This document shows, piece after piece, positions 25,653-33,292 of a stretch of DNA of 64,000 nt; positions within the stretch are counted from its first letter, which is position 1; each line of letters begins with the position of its first letter. The position numbers and the translations under genes were made by a program. This stretch comes from Enterobacter sp. R4-368 (GTDB lineage: Bacteria; Pseudomonadota; Gammaproteobacteria; Enterobacterales; Enterobacteriaceae). The stretch covers positions 2,046,001 through 2,110,000 of the forward strand of contig NC_021500.1 in the NCBI RefSeq assembly GCF_000410515.1, in the 5' to 3' direction. The notes beneath the pieces were generated by a model. That model saw nothing but the letters and a program-made list of their open reading frames with translations, did not search any database and was not told the origin of the DNA.

Positions 25653-26553
25653 CCTTGAGTACCTTGTCGCGCTGGCGAAACATCGCCATTTTCAGCGCGC
25701 TGCCGAAGCGTGTAATGTCAGCCAGCCAACGCTCAGCGCCCAGTTACGCAAGCTGGAAAATGAGCTGGGCTTGCAGTTACTGGAACGTACCACGCGTAAG
25801 ATCCGCTTCACACAAACCGGGTTGCGGCTGGTTGAGCAAACCCAGGTGGTGCTGCGCGAAATTGAAGCGCTGAAAAATATGGCCAGCAGCAGCCATTATC
25901 AGAACCTGATGCAGACGCTGGATGTCGGTATTATTCCGACGCTCGCACCCTATATTTTTTCTCATCTCAATACGGTGTGCCGCGAGAATTTCCCGGAAAT
26001 CGAGCTGGAAATTCACGAAGCGCAAACCAACCAGTTGCTGCATATGCTGGAGTCGGACACCATTAAATGCGCGATCATGACCTCCAATAAAGACACCAGC
26101 AAATATGTCGAGCTGCCGCTGTTCGACGAACCGCTGGTGCTGGGCGTGAGCCACCAGCACCCCTATTCGCGAATGAGCGAAATCGATATGGGGCATCTGA
26201 AGAATAATAAGATTTTGATGGTGGATGACGGCAACTGCCTGCATAGCCAGGTACTGCGTTACTGCTATCAATTTGAGCTGGAGCCGGATTCGCGCTTTGT
26301 CGCCATGCATCTGGAAACCCTGCGGCGCGGTGTGGCGTTTAATCGCGGCGTCTCTTTCTTTCCGCTGCTTTCCACACAGCAGGGCGGCAACGAGAATATT
26401 CGTTATATTCGCTGCGTTAGCCCGGAGCCAAAACGTAAAGTGGTGCTGATTTTCCACCGCAGCGATCCGATGCGCAAGAAATATGAAATTCTGCGCAACG
26501 TTATTGCCCGTTATATGGAACGCTACCTTCTCGATTACAACGTTATGGCGTGA
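25639..26553 (+). CDS. OxyR-like LysR-family redox regulator (paralogue)
   Basis: A 304-residue LysR-type regulator. The N-terminal winged helix (1-60, HFQRAAEACNVSQPTLSAQLRKLE) and the whole effector domain follow OxyR. The two peroxide-sensing cysteines of E. coli OxyR (199 and 208) have counterparts at Cys200 (DDGNC) and Cys209 (YCYQF), nine residues apart as in OxyR, so disulfide switching is plausible. The rest of the sensor loop differs, and the divergence looks too large for the orthologue, so I call it a paralogue. It lies 210 bases after bcsZ on the same strand and could regulate the cellulose operon; that is inference. Confidence 0.82.
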   Translation: MNIRNLEYLVALAKHRHFQRAAEACNVSQPTLSAQLRKLENELGLQLLERTTRKIRFTQTGLRLVEQTQVVLREIEALKNMASSSHYQNLMQTLDVGIIPTLAPYIFSHLNTVCRENFPEIELEIHEAQTNQLLHMLESDTIKCAIMTSNKDTSKYVELPLFDEPLVLGVSHQHPYSRMSEIDMGHLKNNKILMVDDGNCLHSQVLRYCYQFELEPDSRFVAMHLETLRRGVAFNRGVSFFPLLSTQQGGNENIRYIRCVSPEPKRKVVLIFHRSDPMRKKYEILRNVIARYMERYLLDYNVMA

Positions 26554-26555
26554 AC

Positions 26556-26987
26556 TTAATCGTGCGGTTGTGGAATATTCTGCGTGCAGCCGTTTTCATT
26601 TTCACGACAATCACGCAAATGCGTGGTTGTCGTTTTTGCCATTAATCCCTGCATAATCTCGTCCGGCAATAACTTGCCCCGGTGATACATCTCTTCAATA
26701 GTAAGCCACAGGCTGACCAGCATAATCGTATAGTCGGCAATCGGCGCAGGCGCATTCAGTTCCGCCATAAAAGGAAAGCATGCGAGTAGCTGTTCTCTGT
26801 TTTCCGCCGTCACCGCACCGTGATAATAGGGTGCCGCAAGCAGGCGATACGCTTCCGATTCAGCAACTGATGAGGCCCAGGATAAACGCACCGCAATGGT
26901 CTCGACAAAAGGTGGGATCGGGATATTTTGCGTCGCCTGCGGATCCGGGTGCAAAGGCAGGTCCTGACCGAATGATTGCGTTTTCAT
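26556..26987 (-). CDS. Conserved-looking hypothetical protein, 143 residues
   Basis: I do not recognise this protein. It starts at ATG 26987 with GAGGAAAAAA immediately upstream, a good ribosome site, so it is probably real. It has no signal peptide. An amphipathic helical middle (IADYTIMLVSLWLTIEEMYHRG, about residues 82-103) is followed by a polar tail with two cysteines. Its stop codon is only two bases from that of the convergent OxyR-like gene, which suggests a compact, stable arrangement. Confidence 0.6.
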   Translation of the reverse strand: MKTQSFGQDLPLHPDPQATQNIPIPPFVETIAVRLSWASSVAESEAYRLLAAPYYHGAVTAENREQLLACFPFMAELNAPAPIADYTIMLVSLWLTIEEMYHRGKLLPDEIMQGLMAKTTTTHLRDCRENENGCTQNIPQPHD

Positions 26988-27282
26988 TTTTTTCCTCGAT
27001 GCCTGGCGAAACTCTATTCATCGACCAGTCTGGAAAATACTTTAGGAATATTATTTAAAATAAAGAATAACAGGAAAATTAGCTATGCGGATCGTCTTAA
27101 AACGTTAAAAAAATCATATAAAGCAAAAGGTTAATTCATGATCAATTATTGACAGCATCGATCTAAATATCCGTTTTTCATTTATTTCATAAATTAAACG
27201 CCGCCTTACTCAGGTTATTGTTGAATAATATTGAGCTTATTTCGCCTGTAAGATGAAAATCTATCACCTAAAGGGGAAAGGT
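26988..27282. other. AT-rich spacer, probable promoters only
   Basis: These 295 bases lie between divergent genes and are AT-rich. I see no further coding potential and no clear operator. Confidence 0.4.
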
Positions 27283-27471
27283 ATGGTTCAGGATTATCTC
27301 AACAGCCTCGTCCTTTTCCACATCATCACGAGAGTGGTGCCGTGGCACCTCTTTTTTTGCGCCAAATACCACGCTTTCTTTCATCTATTTGAAGGATGGA
27401 AATGCTCTGGCCTATGCTCTGATAATGACACGTTTAACCCCACTGACGCTCATGACAGGAGCCGCACCTGA
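27283..27471 (+). CDS. Possible leader ORF with an internal terminator hairpin
   Basis: ATG 27283 follows AAAGGGGAAAGGT, a strong ribosome site, and opens a 62-codon frame (MVQDYLNSLVLFHII at the start). Its TGA shares bases with the ATG of the nitroreductase-family gene (TGATG). A strong terminator-like hairpin lies inside the frame at 27330-27358. The layout resembles an attenuated leader or a small RNA with its own terminator. The residues show no obvious run of one amino acid, so classical amino-acid attenuation is not supported. Confidence 0.35.
   Translation: MVQDYLNSLVLFHIITRVVPWHLFFCAKYHAFFHLFEGWKCSGLCSDNDTFNPTDAHDRSRT
27330..27358 (+). terminator. Terminator-like hairpin inside the leader ORF
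   Basis: GGTGCC-GT-GGCACC with flanking AGA/TCT pairing is followed by seven T. It lies 115 bases upstream of the nitroreductase-family gene, so it may act as an attenuator or end a short RNA. Confidence 0.65.
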
Positions 27472-28187
27472 TGGATCCGTTTCAGCAAATATTAAAATCA
27501 ACGCTCGCCCGCACCGATGACGCACCACCTGCCATCAAGCCTCAGGCATTGCTGGAAGCGGAGTTAAAACCGAGGATTGCTCACGTTGCGGTGGACGACT
27601 TCCTCTCGCTCGCTAAAGCGCGCAGAACCATTTATACCCTCGGCAAAGATTTGCCCATCGCCGAAGATGAGGTGGTTGACATCATTAAAGAGGCCATCCG
27701 CCAGGCGCCGTCGGCGTTTAACTCGCAGAGTTCGCGGGCGCTAATCCTGCTCGGTAAAGAGCACGATCGTTTCTGGGAGATGGTGCGCGAGCAGCTGCGC
27801 AAAGTGATCCCGGCGGAGAGCTTTCACGCCACCTCCGATAAACTCGACGGTTTTGCCGCCGCCGCTGGTTCCGTGCTGTTTTTTGAAGATCAGGAAGTAG
27901 TCACTCACCTGCAGCGCCAGTACATCGCTTATGCCGATAATTTCCCCGTCTGGTCAGAACAGAGCAGCGGTATCGCCCAGTACGCGGTGTGGCTGGCGCT
28001 GGCGGAAAAGAGCATTGGCGCGAATCTGCAACACTACAACCCGTTAATCGATCTTGATGTTCGCACTGCGTGGCAGATCCCGGAAAGCTGGAAGCTGCGC
28101 GCAGAAATGAATTTTGGTTCGATTGTTACTGCCGCTGATGAAAAGAGCTACATCGACGATGATAAGCGCTTTATCGTCGCGAGATAA
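27471..28187 (+). CDS. Nitroreductase-family FMN oxidoreductase
   Basis: A 238-residue protein whose residues 40-238 form the FMN-dependent nitroreductase fold: KARRTIYTLGKDLPI near the start and RQAPSAFNSQSSRALILLG, the flavin-contact segment, near residue 80. Homologues reduce nitro compounds or quinones with NAD(P)H in the cytosol; the natural substrate is unknown. It carries an N-terminal extension of about 40 residues compared with typical 200-residue members. ATG 27471 is supported by CAGGAG about 11 bases upstream, but a GTG near residue 43 could be the true start. Confidence 0.78.
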   Translation: MDPFQQILKSTLARTDDAPPAIKPQALLEAELKPRIAHVAVDDFLSLAKARRTIYTLGKDLPIAEDEVVDIIKEAIRQAPSAFNSQSSRALILLGKEHDRFWEMVREQLRKVIPAESFHATSDKLDGFAAAAGSVLFFEDQEVVTHLQRQYIAYADNFPVWSEQSSGIAQYAVWLALAEKSIGANLQHYNPLIDLDVRTAWQIPESWKLRAEMNFGSIVTAADEKSYIDDDKRFIVAR

Positions 28188-28204
28188 CGATATTGATAAA
28201 GATA

Positions 28205-28231
28205 TTGCCCGCTGAGCGGGCAATTCTTTTT
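28205..28231 (+). terminator. Terminator of the nitroreductase-family gene
   Basis: TTGCCCGC-TGA-GCGGGCAA forms an 8-bp stem followed by TTCTTTTT, 18 bases after the stop codon. Confidence 0.85.
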
Positions 28232-28286
28232 CTCCGCCACGTATTGGTATTGTACAAATTTTGGCTAGATGGCATGCAAACACCTG

Positions 28287-28312
28287 CGTATACTACACAC
28301 ATCTATACACAG
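28287..28312 (+). promoter_or_regulatory. Probable ccd promoter/operator
   Basis: Two direct TATAC repeats at 28289 and 28304, one embedded in a good -10 box (TATACT), lie just upstream of the ccdA ribosome site. CcdA-CcdB complexes autorepress by binding repeated sites around their promoter; the match here is by position and repetition. Confidence 0.45.
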
Positions 28313-28324
28313 GAGGGGGACGTC

Positions 28325-28570
28325 ATGCCTGCTACTGCACCTAAACAGCGAAACAAGCAAAATGTCAGCGTGACCGTCGAGCGCGAGCTACTGGAACAAG
28401 CGCGCAAAGAAGGCATCAACCTTTCGCAAACACTTGCGACCGCCTTGCAAGGTGAACTGCGCAATCTGGCAGCTGAGCGCTGGAAGCGCGAAAATGCCGC
28501 CGCCATTGCCGATCTAAATGAATTTATTGCCGAACGCGGCCACTTCTCGGATGAACACAGGAAGTTTTAA
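28325..28570 (+). CDS. ccdA: CcdA-type antitoxin
   Basis: An 81-residue antitoxin. The N-terminal half (KQNVSVTVERELLEQARKEG) is the ribbon-helix-helix DNA-binding domain, and the C-terminal half (about 45-81, ending RGHFSDEHRKF) is the flexible segment that wraps the toxin. The start at 28325 follows AGGAGGGGG, a very strong ribosome site. It is followed after three bases by ccdB, the standard ccd order. It lies on the chromosome between a nitroreductase gene and roxA. Length and motifs are normal. Confidence 0.9.
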   Translation: MPATAPKQRNKQNVSVTVERELLEQARKEGINLSQTLATALQGELRNLAAERWKRENAAAIADLNEFIAERGHFSDEHRKF

Positions 28571-28573
28571 TCC

Positions 28574-28885
28574 ATGCAATATTCGGTTTATCGGAACAAA
28601 AGTAACAGCCGGGATTTCCCGTTTCTGCTGGATGTACAGAGCGATATTATCGGTAGCATGAACTCGCGGGTGGTGATCCCGCTCTGCCCACTGGCGGATT
28701 ACAAAGATCGCCGCCGGGTTGAGCGGTTAAATCCGGTACTGGAGATCGAAGGGAACTCGTATTTGTTACTGACCCACGATCTTGCAGGCGTCAGCCTGGC
28801 GATTTTGGGTGAAGAGGTTTGCAGTATGCGCGCGCAGCGCGACGTGATCCGCAACGCGATGGATTTTATTTTTCACGGGATTTGA
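28574..28885 (+). CDS. ccdB: CcdB-type gyrase toxin
   Basis: A 103-residue toxin of the CcdB family (MQYSVYRNKSN at the start; RVVIPLCPL near residue 36), which traps DNA gyrase on cleaved DNA. F-plasmid CcdB ends in a Trp-Gly-Ile motif whose tryptophan is needed for gyrase poisoning; here the end reads FHGI, so the tryptophan position holds histidine. The toxin could be weakened or use another contact. The frame is intact, and the gene is three bases after ccdA. Confidence 0.9.
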   Translation: MQYSVYRNKSNSRDFPFLLDVQSDIIGSMNSRVVIPLCPLADYKDRRRVERLNPVLEIEGNSYLLLTHDLAGVSLAILGEEVCSMRAQRDVIRNAMDFIFHGI

Positions 28886-28921
28886 AGTGACTGAACACCA
28901 TAAATGCTCAGTCACTTTTTT
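28886..28921 (+). terminator. Terminator after ccdAB
   Basis: AGTGACTGA and TCAGTCACT form a 9-bp stem followed by six T, immediately after the ccdB stop codon. It may also act on roxA from the other side. Confidence 0.85.
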
Positions 28922-28941
28922 GCTGGAAACACGAACAAATT

Positions 28942-30063
28942 TTACTCGTCGAAGTACCAGTAACCCTGATTCACCAAATCGGTCAGCTCTTGTGCAAAAG
29001 CCGGGTTATCCAGCGCGTTGCCCAACTCTTTGCGGCCGATAATGGTGTAGCGGCACAGCGCATCGGCGGCCTGCGCATCGGCCGTGTCCAGATATTCGCT
29101 GTTGATAAAGACGCTGCCGTCAACGTTCAGCACACGTAAACCGCTAAGGCGCGTCAGCACCTGCCCCTCTTTTAGCGCATCGACAATTTCCTCAACGCGG
29201 TAATCATCGGGCTCCGGTGCGACATCCAGTTCGTGGCGCGGCGTGGAAATAAAGCTACCAAACCACTGTTTGAAATGCTCCGGCTGGCTAACCAACTCGA
29301 TCATCATATTGCGTACGCGCTCCAGCTCGTACGCTTCTACCCGGCCCGGATGTTCGCGGCAGGTTAAATCCGGGTCGCTGTAGTGCTCGTTCCCGAGATC
29401 GTTTTCCAGCGCGTAGTCAGCAAAACTGCTGATCAGATCGCGGCCATTCGGCCCACGGAAACCAATTGAGTAGTTGAACGCTTCCTGGTGTGTAAAACCG
29501 TCATGCGGGAATCCTGGCGGAATATAGAGGATGTCGCCCGGCTCCAGATCTTCATCAATGATCGGCGGAAACGGATCAACATGCAGCAGCGCCGGGTGCG
29601 GGCAGAACTGACGCATCGGCAGTTTATCGCCCACGCGCCAACGACGGCTGCCCATCCCCTGAATAATAAACACATCATACTGGTCGATATGCGGGCCAAC
29701 GCCGCCACCCGGCACGGAGTAAGAAATCATCAGATCGTCAAAACGCCACTCCGGCAGCACGCGAAACGGCTTCACCAGCTCGGCAGAGGGCATATGCCAG
29801 TGGTTAACCGCCTGCGCCAGCAGCGACCAGTCTTTTTCGCCTAAATGGTCAAACGATTCAAACGGGCCATTCCACGCCTGCCACTGACCATTCACATGGC
29901 TGACAATGCGGCTGTCGACTTCCGGCTCCATCGCCAGCCCGGCCAGTTCGTCTGGCGTAATCGGGTCGACAAAATCCGGGAACGCGCGTTTCAGGACAAC
30001 AGGTTTCTTTTGCCAGTATTTTTCAAGAAATTCCGGCCAGTTGAGGTTGAGTTGGTAAGCCAT
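28942..30063 (-). CDS. roxA: 50S ribosomal protein L16 arginine hydroxylase RoxA
   Basis: A 373-residue JmjC-type 2-oxoglutarate/Fe(II) oxygenase (formerly YcfD) that hydroxylates an arginine of ribosomal protein L16. The metal triad is visible as His125 and Asp127 (GPHIDQYD) and His187 (PGFPHDGF). The N-terminal JmjC core is followed by a dimerisation helix region and a C-terminal winged-helix domain. Length and sequence agree with E. coli RoxA. In E. coli the gene lies near phoQ, so its place here next to ccdAB is a local rearrangement or a genus-specific order. Confidence 0.93.
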   Translation of the reverse strand: MAYQLNLNWPEFLEKYWQKKPVVLKRAFPDFVDPITPDELAGLAMEPEVDSRIVSHVNGQWQAWNGPFESFDHLGEKDWSLLAQAVNHWHMPSAELVKPFRVLPEWRFDDLMISYSVPGGGVGPHIDQYDVFIIQGMGSRRWRVGDKLPMRQFCPHPALLHVDPFPPIIDEDLEPGDILYIPPGFPHDGFTHQEAFNYSIGFRGPNGRDLISSFADYALENDLGNEHYSDPDLTCREHPGRVEAYELERVRNMMIELVSQPEHFKQWFGSFISTPRHELDVAPEPDDYRVEEIVDALKEGQVLTRLSGLRVLNVDGSVFINSEYLDTADAQAADALCRYTIIGRKELGNALDNPAFAQELTDLVNQGYWYFDE

Positions 30064-30127
30064 AAATCACACCAGTGAGAAGGGAAACGGGGCTGATTAT
30101 AAAGAGAGTCCCTACCCACCCGCCTTG

Positions 30128-31060
30128 TCATTGGTCAAGTGCTGGTGCGGCAAGCGGCGGAGAGATCTCCAGCGCGCCGAGCGCCATCAGTAACGCGTCC
30201 ACTTTTGGTAATAGCTGCTTGCGGCGCGGCCACACCAGCGTGAGCGCCAGCCCGTGCGGCTGGCATTGCGGCATAATTACCTGCAACTCGCCGCGCTGCA
30301 CGTGCTCATGCACCAGCCAGGTCGGCATCTGCCCAACGCCCAACCCGGCGCAAAGCGCCTGCACCTGCGCATCGACATCGCCGAGCGCCATGCGATACGG
30401 CACGCGGCGCCACTCCGGGTGCCCGTCGGCGGTGGTAAATAACCACGGCTTGGTGCTGCCATCCACCCGCTCATAAAGAATAGCCCGGTGCTGCATCAGC
30501 TCCGCCTCATGTTGTGGCGTCCCGGCGCGTTGCAGGTAATCGGGCGCGGCGCAAAACACCATCTTTTCACGACCAATTTGCCGGCACCCCAGCGATGCGG
30601 GTAGATCGACGGTTTGCCCGATGCGTACAGCAACGTCGATCCCCTCATCGAACAGATCTACAAAACGATCGGAGAAAGTCAGGCTAAGATCAATTTCCGG
30701 GTGTTGCTGACAAAACGGGATCAGCAGCGGCATCACACCCAGCCGCCCGTAGGTGTTTGGCACGGCGAGACGCAACCGCCCGGACGGAATGGTGCGGTGT
30801 GCCGCCAGCACCGACTCGGCTTCCGCCAGCTCCTCCAGGATACGAATGCAGGTCTGGTAATACGCGTTCCCGGCATCGGTGACTTCAAGACGACGCGTGG
30901 TGCGCTCCAGCAAACGCGAACCCAGCCGCGCTTCCAGACGGGCAACGCTTTTACTCACCGCCGAGCCGGTCAGATGCAGGCGTTCCGCCGCTGCGGTAAA
31001 ACTCCCCTCTTCAACGCTGGCAACGAAGGGGACGATATCTTTCAGACGTTGATCGCTCAT
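30128..31060 (-). CDS. LysR-family transcriptional regulator
   Basis: A 310-residue LysR-type regulator with an N-terminal winged helix (1-62, GSFTAAAERLHLTGSAVSKSVARLE) and a C-terminal periplasmic-binding-protein-like effector domain. It belongs to the large subgroup controlling nearby oxidoreductases. It is divergent from the SDR gene, with about 100 bases between, so that gene is the likely target. No effector can be deduced. Confidence 0.88.
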   Translation of the reverse strand: MSDQRLKDIVPFVASVEEGSFTAAAERLHLTGSAVSKSVARLEARLGSRLLERTTRRLEVTDAGNAYYQTCIRILEELAEAESVLAAHRTIPSGRLRLAVPNTYGRLGVMPLLIPFCQQHPEIDLSLTFSDRFVDLFDEGIDVAVRIGQTVDLPASLGCRQIGREKMVFCAAPDYLQRAGTPQHEAELMQHRAILYERVDGSTKPWLFTTADGHPEWRRVPYRMALGDVDAQVQALCAGLGVGQMPTWLVHEHVQRGELQVIMPQCQPHGLALTLVWPRRKQLLPKVDALLMALGALEISPPLAAPALDQ

Positions 31061-31163
31061 GGCATTAGTGAATTTAAGTTACGAATGGTGTGAATTAATA
31101 CCAGAGATAAGAAATTAATTCTCCATTAGCCTGTGAGGTAGACAAAACCCAGAGGAATATCTC

Positions 31164-32231
31164 ATGCAGAAAAAAGCATTAATTGTCGGCATCAGCGGCG
31201 TGATTGGCCGGGCGCTGGCGGAGAAACTGCTGGCAGACGGCTGGCAGGTTACTGGTTTATCACGCGGGCGCGGCGCGGTTCCGGCGGGCTGCACCAGCCT
31301 GACGGCGGATTTAACCGACGCGGCGGCTGTCAACGAGGCGCTGAAAAACGAGAAACCCGATGCGCTGTTCTTTAGCGTCTGGGCGCGCCAGGAGAATGAA
31401 AAAGCCAATATTCGCGTCAATGCCGCGATGGTGAAAAATGTCATTGATGCGCTGGGCGAACGCCTGGCCGGGGCGCATGTCGCGCTGGTCACCGGAATGA
31501 AACACTATCTTGGCCCGTTCGAAGCCTACGGCAAAGGCAATGTGCCGGTAACGCCTTTTCGCGAAGAGCAGGGCCGCCAGAACGTGGATAACTTCTACTA
31601 TGCCCAGGAAGATGAAGTGTTCGCCGGGGCGAAAAAATACGGTTATCGCTGGAGCGTACATCGCCCGCACAGCATCATCGGGTATGCGCTCGGTAACGCC
31701 ATGAACATGGGGCAGACGCTGGCGGTTTACGCCACGTTGTGCCGCGAAAAAGGGTGGCCGTTCATCTTCCCCGGCTCACCTGAGCAGTGGAACGGTGTCT
31801 CCGATGTGACCGACGCCGGTTTACTGGCAGAGCAGCTGAGCTGGGCGGCGGTGAGCGACGGTGGCGCGAACGAAGATTTTAACGCAGTGAATGGCGATGT
31901 GTTCCGCTGGAACTGGTTATGGCCACGGCTGGCGGCTTATTTCGGCATTGAAGCGGCCGCCTTCCCGGCGAGCATGATGCCGCTGGAAGGGCGCATGCAA
32001 GAGGCGCAAGCGGCGTGGACAGAGATCGCGGACAAGTATCAACTGGCAGAATCAGACATCGGTAAACTGGCCTCCTGGTGGCATACGGATGCCGATCTCG
32101 GTCGCCCGATGGAAGCCTTCGCTGATATGAGCAAGAGCCGAAAAGCCGGGTTTACCGGTTATCGCAGCACGCTGGATTCCTTCACCGCGCTGTTTGACCG
32201 CCTGAAAGCGGAAAACATTATCCCACGCTAA
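31164..32231 (+). CDS. PRISE-like short-chain dehydrogenase/reductase
   Basis: A 355-residue NAD(P)H-dependent enzyme with an N-terminal Rossmann motif (GISGVIGRALAEKL, near residues 9-22). The NFYYAQED motif near residue 147 is typical of the PRISE subgroup (progesterone 5-beta-reductase/iridoid synthase-like), whose members reduce enone C=C bonds. The tyrosines in that motif and the lysine in MKHYLGP are likely catalytic. Bacterial members are poorly studied, and the substrate here is unknown. It is divergent from a LysR regulator. Confidence 0.82.
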   Translation: MQKKALIVGISGVIGRALAEKLLADGWQVTGLSRGRGAVPAGCTSLTADLTDAAAVNEALKNEKPDALFFSVWARQENEKANIRVNAAMVKNVIDALGERLAGAHVALVTGMKHYLGPFEAYGKGNVPVTPFREEQGRQNVDNFYYAQEDEVFAGAKKYGYRWSVHRPHSIIGYALGNAMNMGQTLAVYATLCREKGWPFIFPGSPEQWNGVSDVTDAGLLAEQLSWAAVSDGGANEDFNAVNGDVFRWNWLWPRLAAYFGIEAAAFPASMMPLEGRMQEAQAAWTEIADKYQLAESDIGKLASWWHTDADLGRPMEAFADMSKSRKAGFTGYRSTLDSFTALFDRLKAENIIPR

Positions 32232-32238
32232 AGCAGTA

Positions 32239-32270
32239 TTTGCCCGGCAGCGCTGACATGCCGGGCAATT
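32239..32270 (+). terminator. Terminator of the SDR gene
   Basis: TTGCCCGGC and GCCGGGCAA form a 9-bp stem eight bases after the stop codon; the T run is short (TT, then CCTC). Confidence 0.6.
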
Positions 32271-32283
32271 CCTCAATTTAGGT

Positions 32284-32540
32284 TCAACGCCGTCTGCGGC
32301 ACTGTTCCGGCATTGCCCCTTGCTGCGCCTCGCTATGCACCGCATTCCCCTGCCGGTTCACATACCGTAGTTGGCGGCGATATTGCTGTGCCGCAAAGTG
32401 ACATTTTGCGCGGCCAATTCCGGCAAACCGCTAACGAACGTCGCGTCACTGGCGTTGGTGGCGGTGAGATACTAAATATCGACGCCGTTGATTTTCGGCG
32501 TTGCGGCGGTGACTGTACGAGGACTATTGCGCAAAAACAG
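32284..32540 (-). pseudogene. Remnant of a GH28 polygalacturonase 3' end
   Basis: On the minus strand one frame reads TVTAATPKINGVDI, stop, YLTATNASDATFVSGLPEL, AAQNVTLRHSNIAANYGM, stop. This pattern (TATNAS..A.F.SGLPE...QNVTL...NI.A..GM) is the parallel beta-helix signature near the C-terminus of polygalacturonases. A shifted frame continues VNRQGNAVHSEAQQG to a stop at 32284-32286. Two in-frame stops and at least one frameshift show decay, and the catalytic half is missing. It is similarity judged by eye, but it fits the pectin theme of the window (ogl, kdgM, uxuA). Confidence 0.6.
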
Positions 32541-32577
32541 TTACTTCACCGTGGCTTATTCCTGGTTGGCTCCCGAA

Positions 32578-33153
32578 TTAATTACTTTTGGCGCGAAATC
32601 TGGCCACTTTCGCCCGGTTGCCGCACAGCGCCATGCTGCACCAGCGGCGGCGATGCGCTTTGGTCTTATCGTAAAACCACAGTGTGCAATCCGGGTGTTC
32701 GCACTGGCGGATATAGTCAAACTGCCCGTTTGCCAGTAACGCTGCCGCCTGTTCTGCGACCGGTGCCAGTGCTTGCTGCGGCGTATCAAGCAGATATACG
32801 CGCTGCGTTTGCAGCGCGCCTTGCTCATCGACCACGAGGCGTAAGTGGCTTTGCGCCTGCGCCAGCCAGCCGTTCAACTCATCCAGCGACGGTTCCCGCC
32901 CGTGCTTTTTCTGTTCGACAAGCTGGCGGATCAACGCACGCAGCTTACGCGCCTCAGCCAGCAACTCTCCCGGCTTTGCCATAGCGTTAACCTGCAACCC
33001 GACATGCTGTAGCCACTGGCGCACATCGTCATCGGACTGCCAAAAGTCATGCGGCGATTTTTCCGCCATCGCCAGCGTGTTGATAAAATCCAGCGCGTGG
33101 TCTTCGGCTATGAACCACGGGCCTTCCGCACCGGGTAACGTGGCTGCTGTCAT
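32578..33153 (-). CDS. ABATE-domain / CGNR zinc-finger protein
   Basis: A 191-residue protein with an N-terminal ABATE domain (about 10-130, LDFINTLA near residue 20) and a C-terminal zinc finger (CEHPDC...RRRWCSMALCGNRAKVARFR) that contains the name-giving CGNR motif. These are presumed stress-responsive DNA-binding regulators. The start at 33153 (MTAATLPG) has GGGGAGAG a few bases upstream; the longer frame lacks such a site. It is divergent from an alpha/beta hydrolase gene (139 bases apart), probably its target, an arrangement often seen with this family. Confidence 0.85.
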   Translation of the reverse strand: MTAATLPGAEGPWFIAEDHALDFINTLAMAEKSPHDFWQSDDDVRQWLQHVGLQVNAMAKPGELLAEARKLRALIRQLVEQKKHGREPSLDELNGWLAQAQSHLRLVVDEQGALQTQRVYLLDTPQQALAPVAEQAAALLANGQFDYIRQCEHPDCTLWFYDKTKAHRRRWCSMALCGNRAKVARFRAKSN

Positions 33154-33292
33154 CGTTGCTCTCCCCTGTTTCTCATTCTTCCGCACATTGTAACCGATAA
33201 AATATATTTTACACAGTTACATGCTTTCGCCATACTCAACCCTGAAGTAACCCTATAAATTAATTTTTAACGGTTTCAAAAGAGGTGACGAT

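Noticed and set aside
32313-32984. Plus-strand ORF of 223 codons
   Set aside because: It is antisense to the GH28 remnant and the CGNR regulator gene, and has no ribosome site.
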